Below, piece after piece: positions 14,783 through 22,326 of a stretch of 36,744 nucleotides of DNA (position 1 is its first letter; each line of letters starts with the position of its first letter). Under the pieces are notes generated by a model. The model was not told the origin of the DNA and did not search any database. It saw only the letters and a list, made by a program, of their open reading frames with translations. A program made the translations under genes and the position numbers. The DNA is from SpSt-77 sp049972045 (GTDB lineage Bacteria; Chloroflexota; Anaerolineae; B4-G1; DUEL01): contig JBMFKS010000026.1 of assembly GCA_049972045.1 (NCBI GenBank), forward strand, positions 1-36,744, in the 5' to 3' direction.

Positions 14783-15600
14783 ACTTGCTCCTTTGTACCA
14801 ACGGACACCCCGACACCCGTCCAGCGCTGGAGTATGGGGCCTGGCTGGCCGATGCCGGGCGGACCCTCTTTCGCCGCGTGGTCCTGCTGGGGGTAGTGGA
14901 GAAAGCAGCCCGCCGCCCGGGGGTGGAGCATTTGCTGGGAGAGGCGGAGCGCCGTCTGGCGGAGGCGGCTGTCCCGTATGAGCGCCGGGTCCAGATGGGC
15001 CGGCCCGAGAAGGTCATCCCGCCGCTGGCCCAGGAGGAGGCGCTGACGGTCGTCGGCCCGATGACGCCTCGCCTGGCCTGGGCCCATGCCCTTTGCCGAT
15101 TGCTGGCGGCGGTGGAGACGCCCATCCTGCATGTCGCCGCGGTCCATTGGCGGCTGGAGCGGATGCTCCTCTGTACAGGAGGGCTCCGCTATGCGGCGGG
15201 AGTCATCCGGACCGGTGGCCATCTGGCGCGGGCCTTCGGAGCGACGGTCACCCTGTGCCACGTCGTAGAGCCGGTCACGCTGGAGTATTCGGTGGCGAAC
15301 CAGGTGAAGAACCACTGGTCGCATCTCCTGGAGACGGATACCCCTCAGGCCCGCCGGCTGAGAGAAGCGCTGGAGACGCTGGAGGGAATGGGCGTGGAGA
15401 CGGAGGTGCGCGTGCGGCACGGTCCCGTCGTCCACGAAATTCTCCGCGAGATTCGGGAGGGGGAGTATGACCTGGTGGGGGTGGGCTCGCCCTATTCGGC
15501 GCACAGCCTGCGGCGGCTCTACCGGCCTAACGTCGCCGTAGAAGTGGCGGAGGCGGCCGGGCGACCCGTCCTCATCGCCCGCGCGCCGGTGGAGGAGTAG
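14779..15600 (+). CDS. Universal stress protein, tandem UspA domains
   Basis: A 273-residue protein with two Usp-like halves. The N-terminal half (about 1-120) is degenerate. The C-terminal half (about 125-270) has MLLCTGG, TLCHVVEPV and DLVGVGSPYSAHSLRRLY followed by VAEAAGRPVLIA, the nucleotide-loop region of UspA folds. It overlaps the chromate-transporter gene by ATGA, so the two are translationally coupled and may both respond to stress. Confidence 0.85.
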   Translation: MNLLLCTNGHPDTRPALEYGAWLADAGRTLFRRVVLLGVVEKAARRPGVEHLLGEAERRLAEAAVPYERRVQMGRPEKVIPPLAQEEALTVVGPMTPRLAWAHALCRLLAAVETPILHVAAVHWRLERMLLCTGGLRYAAGVIRTGGHLARAFGATVTLCHVVEPVTLEYSVANQVKNHWSHLLETDTPQARRLREALETLEGMGVETEVRVRHGPVVHEILREIREGEYDLVGVGSPYSAHSLRRLYRPNVAVEVAEAAGRPVLIARAPVEE

Positions 15601-15660
15601 AAATTCACCGCAGAGCGCGCAAAGGACGCAGACGCTCCGGAGCAATGAGAGAGGAGCGAT

Positions 15661-15951
15661 ATGAGGCAGGTGGAACTGTTGGCTGGGAAACGGGAAGAAA
15701 TTCTCCGGATTGCGGCCAAATATGGAGCCCGGAAAGTACGGGTCTTTGGTTCGGTGGCGCGCGGAGAGGCGGACAGGCAGAGCGACGTGGACTCCCTGGT
15801 GGAAATGGAGCCAGGGCGGTCGCTTCTGGACCTGGGTGGGTTGCAAATGGAACTGGAGGCCCTGCTGGGTTGTCCTGTGGATGTGGTGACCGAGCGCGCC
15901 CTGAAGGCCGGGGTCCGGGAGCGGGTGCGGCGGGAGGCTGTTCCGCTATGA
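15661..15951 (+). CDS. MNT-type nucleotidyltransferase (antitoxin-like)
   Basis: A 96-residue minimal nucleotidyltransferase with the GSVARGEADRQSDVDSLVEM signature (residues 30-49; catalytic Asp42 and Asp44). In MNT/HEPN toxin-antitoxin modules this protein AMPylates and neutralises a HEPN ribonuclease encoded next to it. Here the HEPN gene begins at an ATGA overlap but is truncated after about 20 codons, so the module is broken. GAGAGGAG precedes the ATG. Confidence 0.85.
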   Translation: MRQVELLAGKREEILRIAAKYGARKVRVFGSVARGEADRQSDVDSLVEMEPGRSLLDLGGLQMELEALLGCPVDVVTERALKAGVRERVRREAVPL

Positions 15952-16015
15952 GAGACCCCCAGGAGCGCATCAGAGACATCCTGGATGCCGTTATCTCTCT
16001 GACGAGGAAGGATAA
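15948..16015 (+). pseudogene. Truncated HEPN (DUF86) toxin gene
   Basis: ATG 15948 overlaps the MNT stop. The first residues, MRDPQERIRDILDAV, match the usual start of DUF86 HEPN proteins. After LTRKDK the frame runs into tldD DNA out of frame and stops at 16112. The rest of the roughly 110-residue toxin, including the RxxxxH ribonuclease motif, is gone. Confidence 0.65.
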
Positions 16016-17485
16016 ATGCGAGAACTCACCGATCTTGCCCTGGATACGGCGCGCCGACGGGGCGCCACCTATGCCGACATCCGTATCGTCCATCGGCGCA
16101 CCCAGCAGGTAGAGGTGCGCAACGGCGCGGTCAGCAATCTCTCGGAGGCGGAGACCCACGGCTTCGGCGTCCGTGTCGTTGCCGACGGCGCCTGGGGCTT
16201 CGCCGCCAGCAGTACCCTGACCCGCGCGGAGGTGGAGCGGGTCGCCGCCGAGGCGGTCCGCATCGCCCGGGCCAGCGCGACTGCCCTCCGGGAGCCCGTC
16301 GACCTGGGCCCGCCGGAAGTCCACGTGGACACCTACCGGACCCCCTTCCGGATAGACCCGTTCGCCGTCCCGGTGGAGGAGAAAATCGGCCTGCTCCTGG
16401 CCGCCGACGAGGCGATGCGGCGGGTGCCGGGGATTCGGGTGGCCCGGGGGGCCGTCGTCGCCTGGCGGGAGAACAAGACCTTCGCCAGCACCGAGGGCTC
16501 CTTCATTGAGCAGGAAATCGTGGAGACCGGCGGCGGTATCGTCGCCTACGCAGTGGATGAGCAGGATATGCAGCAGCGATCCTATCCCAACTCCTTCGCC
16601 CGGGATCAGCGCACCGGCGGCTGGGAGGTCGTCCTGGAAATGGACCTGCCCGGAAACGCCGAGCGCGTCGCTCAGGAGGCGGTCGCGCTGCTCACTGCCG
16701 ACCCCTGCCCGGCTATGGTCACCACGCTCATCCTGGGGCCCACTCAACTGGCTCTGCAGGTCCACGAGTCCTGCGGCCACCCCACCGAACTGGACCGGGT
16801 CTTCGGAAGCGAGGCCGCCTACGCGGGCACCAGTTTCCTGACGCCAGAGAAACTGGGCACTTTCCGCTATGGCTCGCCGGTCGTCAACCTGACCGCCGAC
16901 GCCACCATTCCCGGGGGCCTGGGGACCTTCGGCTATGATGACGAGGGGGTCCCGGCCCAGCGGGTGCCCCTGGTCCGGGAGGGCATCTTTGTCGGCTACC
17001 TCAGTTCCCGGGAGACGGCGGTCCGGCTGGCCCGTCTGCGGGGCCTGGACCCGGCGCAGGCCCGCTCCGGCGGCGCGATGCGCGCCGCCGGCTGGGACCG
17101 CATCCCCCTGGTCCGGATGACCAACGTCAACCTGGAGCCGGGGGAGTGGACCTTGGAGGACCTGGTCGCCGACACCGACGAAGGCGTCTATATGGAAATG
17201 AACCGCTCCTGGTCCATAGACGACAAGCGGCTCAACTTCCAGTTCGGCACCGAGATCGCCTACGAAATCCGTCGGGGCAAAATGGTGCGTTTGCTGAAGA
17301 ATGCCCTGTACACCGGCATGACCCCCCAGTTCTGGGGTTCCTGCGATGCCATCTGCAACGCCGACTACTGGCGGGTCTGGGGGACGCCTAACTGTGGCAA
17401 AGGTCAGCCTATTCAGATTGCCCACACCGGTCACGGCGCCGCACCGGCCCGCTTCCGCCACGTCCAGGTGGGAAGCAAGGCGTAG
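16016..17485 (+). CDS. tldD: TldD-family metalloprotease
   Basis: A 489-residue protein of the TldD half of the TldD/TldE peptidase. The N-terminal domain has ATYADIRIVHRRTQQVEVRNG and THGFGVRVVADGAWGF. The metal site HExxxH is HESCGH at 250-255. The C-terminal beta domain includes GGLGTFGYDDEGVPAQRVPL. The complex degrades unfolded or modified peptides and matures some RiPPs. GAGGAAGG before the ATG gives the start. Its partner (17839-19200) follows, separated by a 54-codon gene and a repeat. Confidence 0.92.
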   Translation: MRELTDLALDTARRRGATYADIRIVHRRTQQVEVRNGAVSNLSEAETHGFGVRVVADGAWGFAASSTLTRAEVERVAAEAVRIARASATALREPVDLGPPEVHVDTYRTPFRIDPFAVPVEEKIGLLLAADEAMRRVPGIRVARGAVVAWRENKTFASTEGSFIEQEIVETGGGIVAYAVDEQDMQQRSYPNSFARDQRTGGWEVVLEMDLPGNAERVAQEAVALLTADPCPAMVTTLILGPTQLALQVHESCGHPTELDRVFGSEAAYAGTSFLTPEKLGTFRYGSPVVNLTADATIPGGLGTFGYDDEGVPAQRVPLVREGIFVGYLSSRETAVRLARLRGLDPAQARSGGAMRAAGWDRIPLVRMTNVNLEPGEWTLEDLVADTDEGVYMEMNRSWSIDDKRLNFQFGTEIAYEIRRGKMVRLLKNALYTGMTPQFWGSCDAICNADYWRVWGTPNCGKGQPIQIAHTGHGAAPARFRHVQVGSKA

Positions 17486-17522
17486 CGGAGCCCGCCATCC
17501 GTGAAACGGGAAGGAGGTCACG

Positions 17523-17687
17523 ATGCGACGAGAGCCCGATCGGGAACGGATTCGCCGTAAGAACCGCAAGCGGAAACTGCGCTATCTTCGCCAGCGGCTG
17601 GCGCAGACGAAGGACGTGGCCCAGCGGCGGCGGCTGATAGAGAAAATCCGCCGCATCAGCCCGACCGCGCCCGTGCCGGAGGCATAA
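17523..17687 (+). CDS. Tiny basic protein between tldD and tldE
   Basis: A 54-codon frame with an excellent AAGGAGG site 5 nt before the ATG. The product is extremely basic (about 40% Arg+Lys), begins MRREPDRERIRRKNRKRKL and is probably one long helix. No family was recognised. It could bind nucleic acid, or be a substrate or accessory of the TldD/TldE protease; both are guesses from composition and position. Confidence 0.6.
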   Translation: MRREPDRERIRRKNRKRKLRYLRQRLAQTKDVAQRRRLIEKIRRISPTAPVPEA

Positions 17688-17710
17688 GTTTGTTCACCAC
17701 AAAATTCTCG

Positions 17711-17820
17711 CCTGGCGGTAAACCGCCAGGCTCACTATGGCGAAGCCCCCACGGGGGCTCAAAAAGCCCAAGGGGCTTCGCATGATGAGCCCGGACGGAA
17801 ACGTCCGGGCGATCGGCTTG
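17711..17820. repeat. Hairpin cluster including GAAA-loop repeat, copy 2
   Basis: Three stems in a row: CCTGGCGGT/ACCGCCAGG (17711-17730); outer arms GCGAAGCCCC/GGGGCTTCGC (17740-17782); and GCCCGGACG-GAAA-CGTCCGGGC (17789-17810). The block 17772-17820 is, except for the loop, the reverse complement of 7708-7755. Confidence 0.8.
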
Positions 17821-17838
17821 GTGGTCAAGGAGAAAAGG

Positions 17839-19200
17839 ATGCTGGGAGAGAAGCGTATCCGAGAGATTGTCGGGCGGGTTCTGGCCCGCTCCCACGCCGA
17901 CGAGACGGAGGTGCTGTTCTTCGGCCTGGAGGAGCGGCTGACCCGGTTTGCCAACAATACCATCCACCAGAACGTTGCCGAGACGGACGCCGGGGTGGTG
18001 GTTCGGGCGGCGGTGGGCCGTCGGACCGGTGTGGGCCTGACCAATGACCTCTCCGACGCCGGGCTGGAGCGGGCCCTGGAGGCCGCTATTGGGGCGGCCC
18101 GTCTCCAGCCCGAAGACCCGCACTACCCCGGCCTGCCGGACCCGGTGCCGGTGGAGCCGGTCCCGGCCTTTGACGAGCGGACGGCCGCATACACCCCCGA
18201 AGACCGGGCGCGGGATGTCGCCGGGGTCTGTCGGCGGGCGGAGGAGGCGGGGGTCAACGCCTCGGGGGCGTTCCGGACGGCCGTCCACGAGTTCGCCGTC
18301 GCCAACAGCCATGGCCTCTTCGTCTACCACCCCACCACCATCGCTGACCTGACCACGGTGGTGATGACCGACGACAGCGCCGGGTACGCCGCGGGCGCGT
18401 CCTGGAGGGTGGCGGAGGTGGACGTCGTCGCTCTGGGGGAGGAAGCTATCCGGAAGGCCCTGCGGGGACGGCAGCCGCGCCCGCTGGAGCCGGGGGTCTA
18501 TCCGGTGGTCCTGGAGCCCTACGCCGTGGGGGACATCGTGGACTTCATCACCGGAATGGCGGGCGGAATGGCCGTGGCCGAGGGGCGCAGTTGGATGACG
18601 GGGCGGGAGACAGGGGAGCCGGTCGCCGCGTCCTCCGTCTCCATCTGGGACGACGGGCGGGACCCGGCGGGCTGGCCGCTGCCCTTTGACTTTGAGGGCA
18701 TGCCTCGCCAGCGGGTGGACATCATCCGGGAGGGGCGGGTCGGCAGCCCCGTCTACGACCGGCGCTGGGCGGCCATCGCGGGAAAGACGCCCACTGGCCA
18801 TGCCCTCCCCGCTGCCAATCCCTTCTCCCCGTGGATGACGGCCTCTGCCGGCCCCGCATCCCTGCACCCGATGATGGGAGCGGGCGAGCACACGGTGGAG
18901 GAGATGATCGCCGCCACCGACTACGGCCTTTACGTGACCCGCTTCCACTACACGCGCGTCGTTCATCCCCGCCAGGCCGTCATCACCGGGATGACCCGGG
19001 ACGGGACCTTCCTGATTGAACGGGGCGAAATCACGGTGCCGGTGCGCAACCTGCGCTTCACCCAGAGTTACGTGGAGGCGCTGGCGAACGTGGAAATGGT
19101 GGGGCGAAAGGTCCACAGCGAGCGCCCGGACTTCACCGTGGTGCGGGCCCCGGCGCTGAAAATCTCCGCTTTCCACTTCACGGGGGCGACGGAATTCTGA
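17839..19200 (+). CDS. TldE/PmbA-family partner of TldD
   Basis: A 453-residue protein. The N-terminal domain resembles TldD (FFGLEERLTRFANNTIHQ), and the C-terminal domain has GVYPVVLEPYAVGDIVDFI, then TASAGPASLHPMMGAGEHT and LYVTRFHYTRVVHP. It lacks HExxxH, as expected for the non-catalytic TldE/PmbA subunit that forms the heterodimer. ATG 17839 has AAGGAG upstream; the frame is open to 17737, but that extension lies in repeat DNA. Confidence 0.9.
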   Translation: MLGEKRIREIVGRVLARSHADETEVLFFGLEERLTRFANNTIHQNVAETDAGVVVRAAVGRRTGVGLTNDLSDAGLERALEAAIGAARLQPEDPHYPGLPDPVPVEPVPAFDERTAAYTPEDRARDVAGVCRRAEEAGVNASGAFRTAVHEFAVANSHGLFVYHPTTIADLTTVVMTDDSAGYAAGASWRVAEVDVVALGEEAIRKALRGRQPRPLEPGVYPVVLEPYAVGDIVDFITGMAGGMAVAEGRSWMTGRETGEPVAASSVSIWDDGRDPAGWPLPFDFEGMPRQRVDIIREGRVGSPVYDRRWAAIAGKTPTGHALPAANPFSPWMTASAGPASLHPMMGAGEHTVEEMIAATDYGLYVTRFHYTRVVHPRQAVITGMTRDGTFLIERGEITVPVRNLRFTQSYVEALANVEMVGRKVHSERPDFTVVRAPALKISAFHFTGATEF

Positions 19201-19249
19201 CAGGGCGCAGATGCTGGTCGTGGTAGTCACCCGGTAGTCTCCCCGTGGA

Positions 19250-19300
19250 GTGTTATCGGTCATTGCGAGCCGCAAAGCGGCGAAGCAATCTCCTCAGGGG
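19250..19300. repeat. CATTGCGAG...GCAATCTCC interspersed repeat
   Basis: CATTGCGAGCCGCAAAGCGG (from 19260) running into CGAAGCAATCTCC (to 19292). The same end sequences occur in the 23572-23701 element. Confidence 0.6.
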
Positions 19301-19347
19301 CGAGAGTATTTGGAATTCGTGAGCCAGTTTGTCCGATAGGCGGACGG

Positions 19348-19911
19348 ATGAAAAAACGGGCTGCCCGGTTCCCCCTTCTGGTCTACGCCCCGCTGCGGCG
19401 CTGGGGTTCACTGGGTTTGCTGACGGCGCTCCTGGTGGGCGCGTTCTGGCTCCTCTTGCCGCGCGTTCTGGGCCCTACGCCGCTGCGCCCGCTGACCCTG
19501 CTGGCCGCGCTGGCGGGGATGGTTCTCTTTGTGTACGGCCGTTTTGCCCCGCGCGTCGCCCACGTCCGCTGCGATCCGGCCGGCCTGCGCCTGCAGGGGC
19601 CGCTGATGCCCCTGCTCATCTCCTACCGGCGGGTGGAGCGGACCCGACTGGCGCCGCTGGCGAAGGTCTTTGACCCGCGGAAGGACCGGGCCGCGCGCCG
19701 CTGGCCCCCCGCCTACTGGGGGATGACCGCTGTGCTGGTGGACCTGAAGGGGTATCCTGTGCCGCCGTGGTGGCTCCGCCTCTGGTTTGACCGCCACCTC
19801 TTCCTGCCCGACGGGACCGGACTGGTGTTGCTGGTGGAAGACTGGCTGGGGCTTTCCCAACAACTGGACGGCGCTCTCAGCGCCTACCGGGCCCGGCGCG
19901 CCCGGAAATGA
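19348..19911 (+). CDS. Two-helix membrane protein of unknown function
   Basis: A 187-residue protein with two helices close together (about residues 22-40 and 47-65), followed by a cytoplasmic domain. That domain contains RVAHVRCDPAGLRLQGP and LISYRRVERTRLAPL, a strand pattern resembling bacterial PH-like (bPH2/YdbS) domains that I cannot confirm. A Trp/Pro-rich stretch (PPWWLRLWFD) sits near the C-terminus. It is separated from ttuA by 79 bp of repeat-like DNA (CCACCAAGACACGGAG...). Confidence 0.65.
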   Translation: MKKRAARFPLLVYAPLRRWGSLGLLTALLVGAFWLLLPRVLGPTPLRPLTLLAALAGMVLFVYGRFAPRVAHVRCDPAGLRLQGPLMPLLISYRRVERTRLAPLAKVFDPRKDRAARRWPPAYWGMTAVLVDLKGYPVPPWWLRLWFDRHLFLPDGTGLVLLVEDWLGLSQQLDGALSAYRARRARK

Positions 19912-19990
19912 GCCTTCCACCAAGACACGGAGACCCCCGTTTCTTCGTGCCCTTGGGTCTTTGTTGGGAGAAAAAACTGCGTGAGCGTCT

Positions 19991-20905
19991 ATGAAGTGCC
20001 GAAAGTGTAGCCGACCTGCCGTCATCAACATGCGGCATCACAAACTGGCCCTCTGCGAGGAGCACTTCCCGGAGTGGTTCCTCTCCTACACCGAACGAGC
20101 GATCGGGAAGTACCGCATGTTCGGTCGGGACGAGCGGATTCTGGTCGCCGTCTCCGGGGGCAAGGATAGCCTCAGCCTCTGGGATGTGCTCCTGCGCCTG
20201 GGCTATCAGGCCGACGGCCTCTACATCAACCTGGGCATTGACGGCGGCTTCGGCTATTCCCGCCTCTCCTACGAGAAAATCCAGGCCTTTCTGGCCGACC
20301 GTCCGGGGGTCCAACTCCACGTGGTGGATGTGGCCGCCCTCTACGGCGAGACGATACCGGAGGTCGCCAGCCGGAAACTGCGCGGCCGGGGCAAGCCATG
20401 CTCCGTCTGCGGCCTCATCAAGCGGCACGAGATGAACCGCATCGCCCAGGAGCACGGCTACGCCGTCCTGGCCACCGGCCACAACCTGGATGATGAAGTG
20501 GCGGTGCTCCTGAGCAACCTGCTCCACTGGCAGACGGGGTACCTGGCCCGTCAGGCGCCAGTGCTGGTGGAGCGGGAGGGGATGACCCGCAAGGTCAAAC
20601 CCTTCTGCCGCTCCTACGAACGGGAGGTCGCCGCCTACGCCCTGGTCCGGCACATCGATTACATTTACGACGAATGCCCCTATGCGGTGGGGAACCTGAC
20701 CAACTTCTACAAGGACCTGCTGGCGCGGATAGAGACGGAGTCGCCGGGGGCGAAACTGCAGTTCTACCAGGGCTTCCTGCGGGCCCGCGAGGAGGGCTTC
20801 TTCTGCGGGGAGGCCATTGAACCGCCGCCCATGCATCCCTGCCCCCGGTGCGGCCAGCCGACCACTGTGCCGGACCTCTGCGCGTTCTGCCGGTTGTGGG
20901 GGTAG
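19991..20905 (+). CDS. ttuA: tRNA 2-thiolation enzyme, TtuA-like
   Basis: A 304-residue TtcA/TtuA-family ATP-pyrophosphatase. The N-terminal zinc finger has Cys3, Cys6, Cys22 and His25. The PP-loop is SGGKDS (55-60). Cys137 and Cys140 (KPCSVCG) with Cys229 (DECP) are the expected [4Fe-4S] ligands, and ATGHNLDDEVAV is conserved. The C-terminal zinc finger has CPRC (284, 287) and CAFC (297, 300). The paired zinc fingers and sequence match TtuA, which makes 5-methyl-2-thiouridine at tRNA position 54, a heat-stability modification. TtuB/TtuC genes are not in the window. Confidence 0.88.
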   Translation: MKCRKCSRPAVINMRHHKLALCEEHFPEWFLSYTERAIGKYRMFGRDERILVAVSGGKDSLSLWDVLLRLGYQADGLYINLGIDGGFGYSRLSYEKIQAFLADRPGVQLHVVDVAALYGETIPEVASRKLRGRGKPCSVCGLIKRHEMNRIAQEHGYAVLATGHNLDDEVAVLLSNLLHWQTGYLARQAPVLVEREGMTRKVKPFCRSYEREVAAYALVRHIDYIYDECPYAVGNLTNFYKDLLARIETESPGAKLQFYQGFLRAREEGFFCGEAIEPPPMHPCPRCGQPTTVPDLCAFCRLWG

Positions 20906-20908
20906 GTG

Positions 20909-21520
20909 ATGCCTCTTTCCGGGATCCTGACCGTTTCCGCCTACATCGCCGCTCAGATGCTCTCCGACGTGCTTAGCCTGAAAATCGCGTGGGTGGCGGG
21001 CTTCAGCGTAGACGCCGGAACGTTTATCTACCCCTTCACCTTCACCCTGCGGGACCTGGTGCACAAAGTGCTGGGGCGGGCTGCTGCGCGGGCCGTGATT
21101 ATCGCGGCCGGGGTCATCAACCTGGTGATGGCGGGCCTTTTCGCCTTTGCGGCCTGGCTTCCCCCCGACCCCACCTGGCCGCTCCAGCGGGAATTCGCGG
21201 CCGTCCTCACCCCGGTCTGGCGGATTGTGGTCGCTTCTATTGTCGCCGAGGTCTTCAGCGAACTGACCGATACAGAAATCTACCATCTCTGGGTGACGCA
21301 CATCACCCGACGTTTCCAGTGGATGCGGGTCCTGACCAGCAATACCGTCAGCATCCCGCTGGATAGCCTCATCTTCTGCTGGGGTGCTTTTGGGGGACGG
21401 TTGCCCGCCTCCACGGTCTGGTCTATCTTCTGGGCCAACGTCCTTCTGAAAGGTGCGGTGACGCTGGTGGGACTCCCCACCATTTACCTGGTGCGGGAGC
21501 GAAAGGCGGTGATGGAATGA
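20909..21520 (+). CDS. Queuosine-precursor transporter (YhhQ/DUF165 family)
   Basis: A 203-residue protein with about six membrane helices. FSVDAGTFIYPFTFTLRDLVHKVLG, VASIVAEVFSELTDTEIYH and TSNTVSIPLDSLIFCWGAFG are the conserved blocks of the YhhQ/VUT family, which imports queuine or preQ precursors for tRNA modification. It directly follows ttuA (3 bp), so two tRNA-modification genes form a pair. GTG 20906 is an alternative start. Confidence 0.87.
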   Translation: MPLSGILTVSAYIAAQMLSDVLSLKIAWVAGFSVDAGTFIYPFTFTLRDLVHKVLGRAAARAVIIAAGVINLVMAGLFAFAAWLPPDPTWPLQREFAAVLTPVWRIVVASIVAEVFSELTDTEIYHLWVTHITRRFQWMRVLTSNTVSIPLDSLIFCWGAFGGRLPASTVWSIFWANVLLKGAVTLVGLPTIYLVRERKAVME

Positions 21521-21575
21521 CCCAATGAATGACCGGATGGCCCAATGACCCATTTACCCATATCCCAGTTAAAGG
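21517..21575. repeat. ATGACCCA-type degenerate repeat
   Basis: Iterated ATGACC/CCCAATG units; an inverted relative (GGCTCATTGCCCCATTTG) lies at 27788-27806. Confidence 0.5.
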
Positions 21576-21581
21576 AGAGAA

Positions 21582-22265
21582 ATGGACGTCAACATTCTGT
21601 ATCGTCCCGCATATTCCCTGGGCGTGATCCGCCTGGGCCCGAACGAGGAGATTCGGGTGGAGAGTGGCGCTATGGTCAGTACGTCTCAGGGGGTGACGGT
21701 GGAGACGAAGGCGGCAGGCGGCATCCTCAAGTCGCTGGCCCGCTCCGTCCTGGCGGGCGAGAGTTTCTTCCAGAACACTTTCCGCGCTCCGGCGGGCGGT
21801 GGCGAGGTCACCGTCGCGCCGGCCCTCCCCGGCGATCTCTTTGTCCTGGAACTGCGCAACGAGAGCCTGATGGTCCAGTCCGGTTCCTACGTGGCGTCGG
21901 AGATGGGCATCCACCTGGACACCAAATGGGGTGGAGCGAAGACCTTCTTCGCCTCTGAGGGGCTGATTATGCTTCGGGCCTCCGGCACGGGCAAACTGCT
22001 CCTCTCCTCTTTTGGCGCCATCCACGAGGTCAACCTGCAGGCTGGGCAGACCTATACGGTGGACACGGGTCACCTGGTGGCCTTCAGCGAGGGCATCGGC
22101 TTCAAGGTCCGCCGGGTGGGCGGGCTGAAATCCACCATCTTCAGCGGCGAAGGGCTGGTAGTGGACCTGACCGGTCCGGGCCGGGTCCTTCTCCAGACCC
22201 GCTCCACGGATGCGTTTCTCTCGTGGCTGATCCCCCAACTGCCCAAGCGGAGCAGCGGTGATTAG
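21582..22265 (+). CDS. AIM24/TIGR00266 family protein
   Basis: A 227-residue beta-rich protein of the AIM24 (TIGR00266) family. It shows MVSTSQGVTVETKAAGGI, FFQNTFRAPAGGGEVTVAP, MVQSGSYVASE and GLKSTIFSGEGLVVDLTGPG. The length is normal. Bacterial members have no established function. AAAGGAGAG precedes ATG 21582. Confidence 0.9.
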   Translation: MDVNILYRPAYSLGVIRLGPNEEIRVESGAMVSTSQGVTVETKAAGGILKSLARSVLAGESFFQNTFRAPAGGGEVTVAPALPGDLFVLELRNESLMVQSGSYVASEMGIHLDTKWGGAKTFFASEGLIMLRASGTGKLLLSSFGAIHEVNLQAGQTYTVDTGHLVAFSEGIGFKVRRVGGLKSTIFSGEGLVVDLTGPGRVLLQTRSTDAFLSWLIPQLPKRSSGD

Positions 22266-22272
22266 GGGGGCC

Positions 22273-22311
22273 GGGGTGCGGGCGGCGGCCTCCGGCCGCC
22301 GCCCGCACCCC
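22273..22311. repeat. GC-rich hairpin (family A), reversed loop
   Basis: Perfect 18-bp arms (22273-22290 and 22294-22311) around TCC (GGA on the minus strand), between two co-directional genes 8 bp after the AIM24 stop. Confidence 0.85.
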
Positions 22312-22326
22312 CACCGTCGGCTGAAG

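Noticed and set aside
15605..17569. 654-codon open frame on the minus strand over tldD
   Set aside because: GC-driven shadow of tldD; no domain motif, and it also crosses the MNT gene.
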